Shown: positions 44,776 to 56,475, numbered from the stretch's first letter. The stretch: 64,000 nucleotides of DNA from Ursus arctos (GCF_023065955.2 NW_026623089.1:37044767-37108766), one strand, 5' to 3'. Numbers and translations: made by a program. The notes: generated by a model not told the origin, from the letters alone.

Positions 44776-45390
44776 AATTCATAGAGCAGAAACACAATAG
44801 AATAATGTAACCAATTAAGGATCTGCTTTCTCACACGAAACAAAGTCCTGAGATAGTGTCCAGGCTGGCACAGCGGCTCTCCGTGTCATCTGTGTCCCCG
44901 GATGCCCTCTTTCCATGCTGCCCCTAGGTGAGGCTTTTGTCCTCTCGCTTCCTGCCTCACGTTCATAGGAGGTTGCTAACCCACAGCCTTGCGTCTGCGC
45001 CCCGGCAGACAGAGGACAGAAGCAGAGAAGGACGGCCCCTGGGAGGGAAGCTATCCCGAGACCTCCAGCTCAGCGCCGGTCGTCTGGACAGGTAACTGGC
45101 TGTATTACTGCCCCAAACAAAATATTCTACCGGGAACAAGGAGGGGGATAAGTGGTGAGTAGGCACCTGTGGATGTCTGCCCCGCCTCTTCCCTGTCCGT
45201 ACAATGTTCCCGTGATCGTCCGTTCAAGGAGTTTAGCCTAGAACCTGACGGGTAGTAGACACAGTGCTGACAGCTGCTGATGGGATGAAGGAACCTTCCT
45301 CAGCTGCCCCCGAGAGAGTCACAGTGGGCTACAGGGCGAGCACCTGACCGGAACCAAGGGGACTGGTCTTTTGAGAAAAGTGTAATCAGG
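44776..45390. other. Unassigned sequence, no gene seen
   Basis: No repeat, exon or RNA gene is recognised. Confidence 0.5.
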
Positions 45391-45452
45391 TCTGTGTGTG
45401 TGTGTGTGTGTGTGTATAGTGTATAAATTGTGTATATATATACACACACACA
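45391..45452. repeat. Compound (TG)n-(TA)n-(CA)n microsatellite with palindrome
   Basis: (TG)11 leads into GTATAAATTG and a perfect 18-base palindrome TGTGTATATATATACACA at 45,429-45,446, ending in (CA)n. The arms are self-complementary. Confidence 0.92.
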
Positions 45453-45663
45453 TCTCCAAACTCATCAAGACGTATAGCATTAAATATGTACAACTTTTTG
45501 TATATTAATATTTCCACTACAGTTGGTAAAAACTGAAGAGTATTGATTGAAAATGTTTCCTCAATTGGACTGCCATATTCAGCCAGAAGTCTGTGTTCAT
45601 TTGTTTTAAAATAAATTTAATTTTTTTAGGATCTTTTTTTTTTTTAATTAAAAAAAAAAACTG
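45453..45663. other. Unassigned AT-rich sequence with A and T runs
   Basis: Ends in a T tract and an A tract (45,626-45,660). One of them may be the decayed poly-A tail of the adjacent RPL12 retrocopy, but the order is scrambled and I cannot be sure. Confidence 0.45.
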
Positions 45664-46462
45664 CTTTGATTGTCAAATGATCCTTTATTGAAATATTTTC
45701 CTTTGTAGTTCCCAACTCTCTGGGCATTCCACTGCACTGCTCTTGATGTCATGAGGGTGGGGCTGTCAACCCTGCAGCTCATGGATGGGGCAGTTCCTGG
45801 GATCTCGAATGATTCCAGAGAATTCGCTGGCTAAGGATCGGTGCCACATCTGTTGGGCAATGTTGACAATCTTATCAAAAGTGGTATTTACACTGTGCTT
45901 AATGTTTTTCTGCGTCTTTCTGTCTTTGGGCGGTTCTTTGACAGAGCAAAAGCAGAAGGTACCACTTCAATCTGGGCCTGTCTGTTGTGAATGATCGGTT
46001 TCACCATAATCCTCAGCCCCTTCCAATCACCAGTTGCCTTGGCGATGTCATCACCAACCTTTTTTGGAGACAGATGCAGGGCGCTCATCTTTGGGGCCAG
46101 AGCAGACGCGGCACCGACCCCCCACCAGCGCACTTCAGGCGTAGGACTTTTTTTTTTTTTTAAAGATTTTATTTATTCGACAGAGATAGAGACAGCCAGC
46201 CAGAGAGGGAACACAGGCAGGGGGAGTGGGAGAGGAAGAAGCAGGCTCATAGCAGAAGAGCCCGATGTGGGGCTCGATCCCATAACACTGGGATCACGCC
46301 CTGAGCCGAAGGCAGACGCCCAACCGCTGTGCCACCCAGGCACCCCCAGGTGTAGGACTTTGATCTTGTTGGGGTCCAGCCTTGGCGGAGGCGGCTCATG
46401 TTGAATGAACCTGGATTCGGGACAACTGAAAACAGTTGCACTTTCACCTCCTCCAGGCCAGA
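45664..46462 (-). pseudogene. Processed pseudogene of ribosomal protein L12 (uL11), split by a SINE
   Basis: The parent gene encodes a protein of the large cytosolic ribosomal subunit that forms the base of the stalk. The minus strand gives an intronless RPL12 copy. It starts in the 5' untranslated region (GTGCAACT and CCCGAATCCAGGTTCATTC, 46,462-46,390), runs through the coding part, and ends in the 3' untranslated region with AATAAAGGATCATTTGAC (about 45,668-45,690). A translated stretch at 45,888-46,133 keeps [20 protein letters not shown] and [12 protein letters not shown], diagnostic for RPL12. It is dead for several reasons: the ATG and first codons are deleted, reading frames shift, codons are missing near the 3' end, and a SINE interrupts the N-terminal part at 46,151-46,346. 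No clear target duplication of its own is seen. Read as a full-length mRNA retrocopy made by L1 machinery. Confidence 0.95.
46151..46346 (-). mobile_element. Carnivore SINEC element, antisense, inside the RPL12 pseudogene
   Basis: T tract, AAAGATTTTATTTATTCGAC, CACAGGCAGGGGGAGTGGG, CATAGCAGAAGAGCCCGATG and head CTGTGCCACCCAGGCACC. A 15-base target-site duplication (CAGGCGTAGGACTTT at 46,136-46,150, CAGGTGTAGGACTTT at 46,347-46,361) copies RPL12 coding sequence, proving the SINE came after the pseudogene. Body of the bear-like type. Confidence 0.97.
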
Positions 46463-47245
46463 AGCTAGGACAGTTTGAGATTTACAAAAATATTATGAAG
46501 GTAGTGTAGAGGGTTCCATATATCCTACACCCAGTTTCTCCTGTTACTAACACCTTACGTTAGGTGGTACACTTGCCAAAATTAATGACCTATTATCGAC
46601 ATATTAGATTTACCTAAAGTCTATACTTTATGCACATTCCCTTTGTTTTTACCTAATGTCCTTTGTTCTGGGATCCCATCCAGGATACTATATCACATTT
46701 AGTCAATGTCTTCTTATGCTCCTCTTGGCTGTGATAGTTTTTTAAACTTTCCTTGTTTTGGAGGAGCTTGACAGTCTTGAGGAGTACTGGTCAGGTGTAT
46801 TTTAGAATGCCCCTCTACTGGGATTTGTGTGATTCTTTTTTCTCACGATCAGACTGGGGTTTTGTGTTCTTGCGGGGGAGACCGCAGAGGTAAAGAGCCG
46901 TTCTCAGCACATCATACCAAGGGTACATGTTATCAATATGACATCACGGTTGATATTGACCTTGATTGCCTGACTGAGAAAGTATTTGTCAGGCTTCTCT
47001 AGGGTGAAGTGACTCTCCCCACCTTTTCCTACTTTATTCTTTGGAAGGAAGTCATTATATGCAACTCACACATGGAGAGCTATGGAGAGTTGTGCCCCAC
47101 CTCACTGAGGGCTGAGTATCTACATAATTTATTTGGAATTCTGCATGGGAGATTTGTCTTTTCTTCCCAATTATTTATTTATTCAGTCCCTTATTTATAT
47201 CAGTATGGACTCGTGAATATTTACTTTATATTTTGGGTTATAATC
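46463..47245 (-). mobile_element. Old L1 (L1ME-like) 3' region, antisense
   Basis: The plus strand reads as the complement of the long 3' noncoding region of old L1 elements: CCTACACCCAGTTTCTCCTG, CTTTGTTCTGGGATCCCATC, TTAGTCAATGTCTTCTTATGC, GGAGGAGCTTGACAGTCTTG, TTGATATTGACCTTGATTGC, CTCTAGGGTGAAGTGACTC. No coding content. Subfamily by recall. Confidence 0.7.
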
Positions 47246-47250
47246 TAATA

Positions 47251-47590
47251 CAGTTGACCCTTGGACAATGCAGGGTTTAGGGGTGTTGAACCCCTGTGCA
47301 GTCAAAAATTCATATATAATTTTTGACTTTCCAAAAACTTTATTATAAATAGCTTATTACTGACTAGAAGCCTTATCAATCACTAAACATTTGATTAACA
47401 CATAGTTTGTATGTTATATGTATTATATGCTATATGCTTATGATAAGGTAAGATAGAGAAAAGAAAATGTCATTAAGAAAATCATAAGGAAAAGAAAGTA
47501 TATTTACAGTACTGTTCTGTATCTATTGAAACAAATCCACAGATAAGTGGACCTGTGCAGTTCAAACCCACGTTGTTCAAGGATCAACTG
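47251..47590. mobile_element. Complete Tigger-type miniature DNA transposon (MER8-like)
   Basis: About 340 bases bounded by inverted ends CAGTTGACCCTTGGACAATG and, on the right, its counterpart ending CAAGGATCAACTG. TA dinucleotides flank both sides (47,249-47,250 and 47,591-47,592), the target duplication of the Tc1/mariner-pogo (Tigger) group. The interior has the AT-rich AGTACTGTTCTGTATC and GATTAACACATAGTTTG words of the MER8-like family, as I recall it. Nonautonomous and noncoding. Confidence 0.85.
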
Positions 47591-47592
47591 TA

Positions 47593-48715
47593 CTACATTA
47601 TTTATTTTGCTGATCAAATTATTCCAACTTTGGCCATTGGGAACTTTTTCTGTTGTCTCCTGTGTCCTTTTGATGTACCCCATCAATAGGACATTAGTCT
47701 TCATAGGGGCTGGGAAATCAGGGAAGTAATAGAAAAGGAAATCAGAAGGCGCTGAAGACCATGCGCAGTTTTATGAACTGGAGCCATAGGAGTTGATGTT
47801 GGGAGTCGGAAGGCAGAGTCACACTTGAAAATATAATAGGGAAGCATTCGAACAGAATAGAGTACTAGAGAGTCAAGGCTTGTGACCCGGGCAACAGGCA
47901 TGCAGAATTCTCACCTACCGCTCTGGTTCTTTGCTGTGTCCTCCGTGGTTTTTCTGGGGCTACTTGCTGAATTCACCCAAGATATGGGTGCCCCGCTACC
48001 CTCAACTAAGTGACTTAGGGTACAACCCTTCAAACTTTTGAGTATGGAAGTTGGTTGAAGTTGTATGAGCCTGCAGTTTAGCTCAATTAAAGGTGTAAGG
48101 CTGGCTGGCTCCCAGGATATTCTACTGAAGGAGCTGGGAAAGGAGGAACTGGGCTGGACCCTGCACAATACACACAGTGCAATGTGTGCTTGTTGGTGAG
48201 TAGAGGGAGAAAGGACCACAGGGAACCCCACAAATATATTAGAGGAAACTGCTTACAACAAACTCACACACATTGTGGAATTTGCTGTACTGGGCTTTAA
48301 TTTGGACAAAACATTGAGGGTTAGAGTGAAATGTCCCTACAACCTGAACACAAATGTCTCTTCTGAGATTTACATGTCATAAAGTGAAGAAATGTTTTCT
48401 CTTCTTAGTGGTTATTACAAGAATTCTTTACTCAGAAGGGACTTGAATTTTTTTGGAAAGTGGTTTTATAAGTCTATTGAGGGGATAGAAACAAGCTTTA
48501 AGGACCTGGTTTTGGGCTGGTGCCTAGTTTCCATGAGGAAGAGAAAAACTCTGTCTAATAAATGGGAAGGGGAAGAGTTTGATGTTCCTACAGAGACAAA
48601 TCCAGGAGGGGAGAAAAAGGATCAGGAAGGACTGACTCCCATGGGAAGGGATGATTAGTGGCTCTGGAGTTGAGAGCAGATCCAAAAGGAGCAAATAGAA
48701 ATGTCTGATAGCTTT
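47593..48715. other. Unassigned sequence, no gene seen
   Basis: No repeat or exon recognised. An 88-codon plus frame at 48,392-48,658 and a 106-codon minus frame at 47,911-48,231 have no family resemblance. Confidence 0.5.
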
Positions 48716-48747
48716 TTGTTTTGTTTTGTTTTGTTTTGTTTTGTTTT
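48716..48747. repeat. (TTTTG)n microsatellite
   Basis: About six tandem TTTTG units ending in TTTTTG. Confidence 0.95.
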
Positions 48748-49244
48748 TGTCATATTGGGGCTGGATGATGCAAATCCTCTTTGCCATCTCCTCTATAAAA
48801 TTGCCTTGATCTGGGGTATGTGGAGAGGGGATAGGGAATTATGAAGGGAAGAGGGAGATCCAGACAATAGGCTGTACCTATGTAATTGATCAGAGAAACT
48901 CTTTGCCAGAAGTCATTGGCATGACAAGTTGAGTGTGTGTTTTCTTGATCAAGGCAGAATGAATGAAGCCTAAAAATCCTTTAAGTCTTGGCTGAATATG
49001 AAAGAAAGCTGTAACAATAATTCATTTATCTGTGTGAACTAAAGTGTGAAAACTTCACAGTCGCAGCATACCTCTCATTGTTTAGGGGAGCTTGTTAAAT
49101 GGGCTCTGACTTCAAGGAAAGGCATGATTGGCCAATTTGTCCATTCTGGCAACCTGTATTCATCATCCTGTAAATAAAATAGGCTTACCTGATAAGAGGG
49201 CTTGAGAGGTGAAAGCCAGCACCTGTTCTAAAAGAATTGCTGTA
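48748..49244. other. Unassigned sequence, no gene seen
   Basis: No repeat or gene is recognised in this stretch. Confidence 0.5.
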
Positions 49245-51040
49245 GTAATCTCTTCTGACAGAAGGCAAATTATATCAGAGGAAACGTGAAACATCAGGAA
49301 TGAAGGAGGAGCAATAGAAATAGTAAATATTTGGATAAATACAATCGACTACTTTTCTTTTCTTCATTTCTTTAAAATATGTTGGATAGTTAAAAGCAAA
49401 TATTGTAACATTTTCTGGTGAGGCTGTCAATGCACAGAGATGGAATGCTTCAGATAACTGCTACATAGAAGCGAGAGGGAAAGCGGACCTGTATGTTGGT
49501 AAGGTCTATACATCCCACTTAAAGTGGTAAAACGTTGACTTTAGATTTTTTAAAGTTAAATATGTTTATCATAATCTGTAGAACAATCGCTAACCAGACA
49601 AATGAAATATAAGAAAACAAACCATACAGAGAGACATAGTGAAAATACAACAGATAAATGAAAGTAGAATATTAAAAAGTGCTCGAATATCCCAAAAGAA
49701 GGCGAGGAAAAAGGAAACAAAGAAATGAAAAGCTGAGGTAATAAGCAGATATCAAATACCAAATGGTAAACTTAAATCTAATAATACAAATAGTTACATT
49801 AAGTGTAGATGGTCTAGACATAGCAATTAAGAGAGAGACTGTCAGAAGGAATAAGCAAACACGTGACACAGCTATATGTTGTCTATATGATAATGACAGA
49901 GGTAGGTTAAAAGTAAAAGGATGGAGAAACATATTCCGTGTAAACACTAAGCTAACACTGAAATGGCTCTATTAATATCAAAGTAGACGTCAGAGCAAAG
50001 AAAATTACCAGGGACAAAAAAGGAAAATGTATAATGATAGACAAGTCAACTCTTCATGAAGCCTTAACAACAATACATGTGTAAAAACTAAAATCGGAGT
50101 GTCAAAATCCATCATATAAAAGGTGGCAGAACTGAAGGGATTAATAAACAAACCCACAATCCTGGTTGGAGATTTCAACACTCTGTCAGGAATGACAGAA
50201 CTAATAGAGAGAAAATCATCGAGGATATGGAAGAACTGATAACACCATCAACCCAGTGAATCTAACTGACATTTACAGAACTGCCCACCTGAACCAGAAG
50301 AATCCACATTTCGGGGGAAAGTAGATTACCCGAACTGAGCAAAAATGAAAATACAACATACAAAATTTGTAGAATGAAGGTAAAGGGGTGTTGTGAGGCA
50401 AATTTACAGAATTAAGTGCTTGTGTTGGGAAAGAAGGAAAGTTTCAAATAAATAAGGTTTCATCTTTCATCTAAGCTTTCACCTTAAGTCTCTCTAAAGA
50501 GAAGAGCAAAAGAGGGCCAAAGCAAGCAGGAGGAAGAAAATGATAAAGGTAAGACCAGAAATCAACGAAATTTAAAACAGAAAAGCCATAGAGAAGAATC
50601 ACTAAAACCAAAAGCTGGCTCTTTAAAAAGACAAACCTCTAGAAAAACTGACAAAGATAAAGGAGAGAAGACTCACATTATCCATATCAAGAATGAAAGA
50701 AGGGGTATTACTGTAGATCCTGCCGGCATTAAAAGAATAATAAGGGAGTAACAGGAACAACTTTAGGCTCATAAATATGACAACTTAAAAGAAATGAACA
50801 CATTTCTAAAAACCATTAATTACCAAAATACACTCAAAATTAAATAGATAACCGCTATAAAATAAATTGACTTTATAGTTAAAACTGTTTTGAAAAAGAG
50901 ATGTCTAGACCAGGTGGTTTCACTGGCAAATTCTAAAATAACATCCAAAGAAGAAATAACCCCAATTCTAAACAGTTTCTTCCAGAAAATAGAAGAGGAA
51001 GGAACAGTTCCGAGCTTGGTTTATAAATGATGGCAATTGC
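49245..51040 (+). mobile_element. Old L1 copy (inter-ORF region and ORF2 5' half)
   Basis: Sense L1 with the same order as the copy at 22.7-26.9 kb. First the spacer region (GGAATGAAGGAGGAGCAATAG, TAAATATTTGGATAAATAC). Then ORF2 endonuclease words (GGTTGGAGATTTCAACACTC, TCTAACTGACATTTACAGAA, GAAATCAACGAAATTTAAAA, AAAGCTGGCTCTTTAAAAAG). It ends at about 51,040 with TCTTCCAGAAAATAGAAGAG, early in the reverse transcriptase. Multiple stops; no functional frame. Confidence 0.8.
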
Positions 51041-52507
51041 CAGAACCCAAGGCCTTGGGGAGTGGAACAGGGAAAATAAATACATATTTTTCTTTCATTT
51101 TAAGCCATTTTATAGGAGGGGACAGGGATTTGATATTTAATCATGTGAATGCATTGCTTTAATTGTAATTGTAATTAAATATGAGTATCCTGATTTCAGG
51201 TCTCCGAGGCACTCAGCACAGAGCTCTTAGTTGTATCACCCTATGGACTCTGTCCCTGGAAGCCAGTGACCCCACTGTCATTTTTTCCTCTCAAAAAAGT
51301 TCTTTTTTTGCAACTCCAGAGCTGTCTCAGAGGACTTCCAATTGTAGGACATCTGACCTGCCTCATCTCAGCTCTTTTATTGATAATTTCCCCCAAATGA
51401 GGCCCTTGATCTACCAAAATGGGGTGAGTTCGGAGTTTTTTCCACAATCAGCCTCAGGAGAGCAATCAGTGAGGTTCTCAGAAAAGAATGCACATTGAGG
51501 AAATCCCCTTTGAGCTGACCATGTCTGTGAATTCCAGTTCTGTTTGTGGTTTCATATTTGCCAAGCACCCAGAGAGTATCAGGGGACTCTCGGAGAGAAC
51601 ACATGGGGAGTACTTGTGGGAGGCCATGACACCACGCATTGTGAAACTGTACTGGCTGGGAGCATGGCTGACCTTGGGCAAACATCCACGTGGGGTGGGT
51701 GAGTGGGGCTGGGCCATGCTGTACAGCTCACTTGGGAGAATCGCCATGGCACGGGGGCAAGATAGAGTCAAAGTTTTGTGAACATAGAATAATCCCATGG
51801 TCCTTATGTAACCTTTGATGGAGGCCAGGAAAAAGGAATCAGAACCACATAGAATGGACCTCAGGGCTTTAGCAGGGGAGAATTGGTTGGCAAAATCCTG
51901 TTCTCTGTCAAGAACCAGATGTTTTGAAAAACACTTTGAGCTATTTTTTTTCAAGCCAGATATCGTCAGATGAATCTCAGTTTTGTTTCTTCCTAGCTTA
52001 TTGTGTAGGCTTATCAGCCCTTTTGGGATGCTTAAAATCGTTGATCGTTTTCTGATCATCTGAAGTGTGTGGTGACAGTAGAGGGGGATCTGTCTGGTTT
52101 CACATGTGGGATCTGATTTCCCCACAACTGGTCCCAAACCAGCTGTCAGCCATGATTTGAGGCAGCTCAGGCATCACTCTGGGAGAACTCAGCATCTCCC
52201 ACCCCCACAGATAGGCTCATGGAGAAGAGGTGAGGGGACTGGATAGAACCCCTCTTATGGAGTTTGCTCCATAAGCATTCAGAAGGGGCAGCATAGAGAG
52301 CATAAAGGCAGGACGAAGCTTCTCTCTAAACCACCTTTCTTGCCAGACCCCGCAGCGTATACACGCACAATCACATCTGAGAAAACAGGAGATGGGCTTT
52401 GAGAGAGCAGCAAAGATCCACAGAACCAACCACCCTCTTCTTCCTGACATACTGACAGGTGGAACTATAGAAAAAGGAACAATTATAATAGGAAATGCAT
52501 TATTTGA
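51041..52507. other. Unassigned sequence with a 219-codon minus-strand frame
   Basis: No transposon is recognised in these 1.5 kb. The minus strand is open from 52,137 to 51,478 (219 codons). Its product has no signal peptide, repeats or motif I know, and a 97-codon plus frame overlaps it (51,488-51,781). I cannot support it as a gene. Confidence 0.45.
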
Positions 52508-52685
52508 AGGTGCTGGGTCTGCTAACCTATGGGCTTTGTAACTCTCACAACAACCCTATGGATTCCTATTATCAGCATCTGCCAGATAAGGGCACTGAGG
52601 AACACTGGGGCAAATAACTAGCTGTTATGGGCACACAGCTAGGAAATGGCAGAGCCAGATTCAAACTTGGGTGGGGTGGCTCCAG
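52508..52685 (-). mobile_element. MIR SINE, antisense
   Basis: TTGTAACTCTCACAACAACC, CAGATAAGGGCACTGAGGAA, CACACAGCTAGGAAATGGC, CAGAGCCAGATTCAAACTTG. Well preserved. Confidence 0.82.
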
Positions 52686-52837
52686 AATTTGGGTGTGCAA
52701 GCCCTGGCTCCTCCCACAAAGTGATGATTGTTGGGATGTGCCAAGGCCCCTCTCAGCTCATGCCACGGTTCCTCTGTTGTGTCAAGTTATCACCTGTCAT
52801 GGTCAAGAAGTGTAGAGGTCTTTGAAAACAATGTTCT

Positions 52838-52970
52838 TTTTTTTTATGTTCAGTTAGCCAACGTATAATACATCATTAGTTTTCGATGTAGTGTTCAATG
52901 ATTCATTAGTCGCATATAACACCCAGTGCTCATCACCACACGTGCCCTCCTTAATGCCCATCACCCTGTT
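52838..52970 (-). mobile_element. 131-base L1 3' end insertion, antisense
   Basis: T tract, then TTCAGTTAGCCAACGTATAA, CAATGATTCATTAGTCGCAT, ATAACACCCAGTGCTCATC, ATGCCCATCACC. Flanked by TGTTCTTTTT on both sides. One of the most severely 5'-truncated L1 copies in the window. Confidence 0.9.
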
Positions 52971-54404
52971 CTTTTTCAGTTCTGTGTCTCTCGTGACGCC
53001 CAGGAATATAAGTACAATGTTCATCTCCAATGGCATTTGGCACCTTCATTCCATCCTTAAGACTCTGACTGAAACATATTTTTCTGTCCCTTGTCTGGGG
53101 ACTGGGTGGGGAGTGGGGTCAGACAGCGGGACACAGGGGCCTGAGTCTCCCTGCGACGAGTTCCTGTTCTGGGTGGGATGTAACTCAGGGGAAATACGAA
53201 TGGCTGAGTAGAAATACGGGGGCAAACGTGTGGTCAGAAGAGCAGCAAACCATCCACAACAGAAACACATACGCAGAGAGCGGAAGCGGCAGGAAGGAAG
53301 CACAGGCTGACATTAAACTCAACTCAGAAATCCAGCGAACGGGACGAGGAGTGAGGTACGGACAGGGGAGATGAGTGGTTCCCCAGCTGAGTCGCTCCAG
53401 CGTGGGCTCAGAGCCGGCCGCCCTCCTCGACAACCTTTGTAGCATTTTATGGTGGGCTGCCTGGCCCTACCAGACAGGAACAAAATTAAATGATGCCTCC
53501 TTCTCTCACACCAGGATCTGTAGCTGTTGTTTCCCACTCGGTTGATTTCCTCAGGGCCTGCGTCTCTCTCTTTCCCTCATCTCAAGCACACAACATCATT
53601 TTTGGTTCATGATACTGTCATCGTTGGTCAATTCATGGCCTGATTTTATTCATGTACTTATGTATTTCGCTAGTAATATATATTTGATAATGTAATAAGC
53701 ACCCGTGAGTCACTCTCCAACATAAAAACTAGAACTTAGAATCATCTATATTCCCAAGAATCTGTCTGAGCTTTTCCAGTCTCATTCCCTAGATTTTCTT
53801 TTGAAATTTATTTTTGTCAACCCTGTGTTTGCCCAACTGTTAGCATTGCCTCAGTCAGCTTGGATGTTAAACAGTTGCAGCTGATTTTCAACCAATGCTC
53901 TGGGGGGGGGGGGGAGTCTCTTCATTGAGCAAGCTCTGAGTCAGGTCAAATAAAGATAAGCCCTGTTATTGGGGCTTTTTTAGGGAGCTTCCAAACAGGT
54001 AAAGTGGTGACAGTGCTTTCAGGGTGAGGCTTTCTAGGGAGCTCCACAGCTGTTCTGTCCCCTCCATGTCTGCTAGGCGGCTGTCTTTCACGCCTACCAT
54101 GGTTCTGAGTCTGTTGGTTTTCAAGGCTACCATGGAGCCGAGTATAGGAGGATGGGAATATGGCAGGTCAAAATGCCCCCAAGTTTGGTGTTCTTTCTGG
54201 GATTCAGACATTTTTCTTAAATAAATGTTGTTGGAGAGTTACAAGGCTTTGGTTAACTTCTGGAGTTCTGAGAAAGTTAATTTTGACGACCTTTGCCAGT
54301 ATTATGGCTGCTTTTATAGAGGAGCGCGTTTTAGGGGCCACTCCACCAGCCCAGAAGCACTTGGCATGCGGGATATTTTATAATAATAAAATTATCAATT
54401 CCGT
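52971..54404. other. Unassigned sequence, no gene seen
   Basis: Contains a G10-11 run at about 53,902-53,913. Frames up to 106 codons on both strands are not recognised. Confidence 0.5.
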
Positions 54405-56475
54405 TCGATTATCAGGAAGACATTACAATCGTTAATGTTTATGTACCTAAGAGTTTCAAAGTGCTCGAAGCAAAACTGAAAGAATTAGGAGAGTAATAGA
54501 TAAATTCACACTAATAGTAGGACATTTTTCAATATTGTGCTCTCAGGGAGTTGCACTCAACACAAGGAGAGAAAATATCACCAGGATATTTTTAGCATCT
54601 TGAAAAACACAATACTTAATTGACTTAATACTTAATTGACTTAATGGGCTTTCACAGATTACTGCATCTAACAATTTCAGAAGACATATGCTCTTAAAGT
54701 GCACATGGACCATTCATCAAGAGAAGCCATGTTTGGGGGCACAAGTATCAATAAATTAACAAGAATTGGAATTATAAATAGCTGATCACAAAAGAAATTA
54801 GAAGAAAATTGGAAAATCCTCAAATAGTGGACAACCAAACAGAACGCTTCTAAGCAGCTCATGGGTTAAAGAAGAAATCATAAGGGAAACTGAAAACTGT
54901 TTTAACTTCTATGACAATGAAAATATAACATATCAAAATTTTGTGGGACACAGAAAAGGCATACTTAGAGTTTTAAGTATTTATGTTGTAACAGAAGATA
55001 GATATAATGCCAGTTACCTAAGCTTCTATTTTCACAAGCTAGAAAAGAAAGTGCAAATTACCCAAGTGTTAGAAGGAAAGAAGTAATAAAGAGCAGAAAT
55101 CAATGAGATAAACAATAGGTACATAAAAGAGAAAATTAACGAAGCCCAAAGTTAGTCCTTTGACAAGATTTGTAAAACCAGTAAACCTCTGGCAAGACAG
55201 ATCTAGAAAAAAAGAGAAAATACAAATTACCAGTATCACGAACAATAAAGAAATTATTACTCTAGACCCTAAAAACCATCAAAAGAGTAATAAGAGAACC
55301 TAATGAGTAATATTATATCATTAAATTTGACAATTTGGATGAAATGGACAAATTCTATAAAAAATACAACTTAGTAAAACCGATAAATAGGAAATCCGAA
55401 TACCTCTAGATCTATTAAAGGAATTGAATTCATGAGCCAAAAAAAAAAAAAAAAATTCTACGAAGAGATCTCCAGGTCTAGATAGATTCACTGATAGAGT
55501 CTATCAAGCATTTAAGAAAACATACCAAGCTTACACAAATTCTTTTAGGAAATGAACGTGGGAACTCTTTCCAAACCAAAGCCAATATGACCTTGACACC
55601 AAAACTAAACAAGGATATTACAAGAAAAAGAAACCACAATGTCCTGAAGGACAGAAACACACATTTTTAGCAAAATTGAAAAAGTGAGTCAAACGATGTT
55701 AAAAAGGATAATCATTATGATCATGTACTGCTCCTCCCAGGAATGCATGGTGGTTTAATATTCAGGAATCCATCCACGTAACTCAGCGTATTAACAGAAT
55801 GAGAGAAAATATATATAGCTATCCTAACAGATGCAAGAAAAAGATGTGACAAATTCAACATTCCCTTAAGATGTGGGGCATGAACCTTCAGCACAAGGGA
55901 ACTAACTCAGTAGGAAAGGGGCTAACATCCTGACTGGGGAAAGAGGGCTGCTCTTACTAGTTCTATTTAACATTGCCAAGGAGGTCCTATCCAGGGTAAT
56001 AAGACAATTAAAAGAAATGCATAGCAAAAAGAATAGAAAGGGAAACAAAATAGAACATTCTATCCTTGCTCATAGTAGGTAGTAAATACATAATGTTTAA
56101 AAATTAGAATATCAGCTATGGTTTTTATAGAGGATAATTTGGCAATCTCTATCAAAACGTAAAATACACATGTCATTTGACTTACAAATCCACTTCTAAA
56201 ATCTCTTCCCAAGGATATATTTGGCACACGCGTGAAATAATATATGTGTAAGGATATCATTGTGGTCTTTTAAAAATTTTTATAACTAGCAAATGTTTGG
56301 AAACAACCTCAATATTCATCAACATGGAACTGGCTAAAAAGTATTATGAGATACTCTGCAGCTGTGAAAAGAATGAGGCTAATAAGCGCCTCGGTATGTT
56401 CTGATGTGGAACAATATGCAAGATATTTGTTATAGTTAAAAAAAAGCCAGTTGCAAAACAGTGAATGGATTCTGG
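54405..56475 (+). mobile_element. Old L1 copy (ORF2, internally deleted)
   Basis: Sense ORF2 from the endonuclease part (GTACCTAAGAGTTTCAAAGT, CACACTAATAGTAGGACATT) through the reverse transcriptase part (AATTTGGATGAAATGGAC, GATCTCCAGGTCTAGATAG, AATATTCAGGAATCCATCC, TATTTAACATTGCCAAGGAGG) to the ORF2 end (GGAAACAACCTCAATATTC, CAACATGGAACTGGCTAAAA). It is shorter than an intact ORF2, so sections are lost, and it is full of stops. A 16-base tandem duplication lies at 54,611-54,642 and an A tract at about 55,439-55,456. Confidence 0.85.
54611..54642. repeat. Perfect two-copy 16-base tandem duplication
   Basis: Unit AATACTTAATTGACTT occurs twice back to back inside the old L1. Confidence 0.95.

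Noticed and set aside
46151..46346. tRNA-like segment with A-box and B-box words in SINE heads, here and at the other SINEs
   Set aside because: These are tRNA-derived SINE heads with degenerate B boxes and no cloverleaf, not tRNA genes.
51180..51500. Plus-strand frame of 105 codons as an exon candidate
   Set aside because: No splice pair frames it convincingly and the opposite strand is open too.
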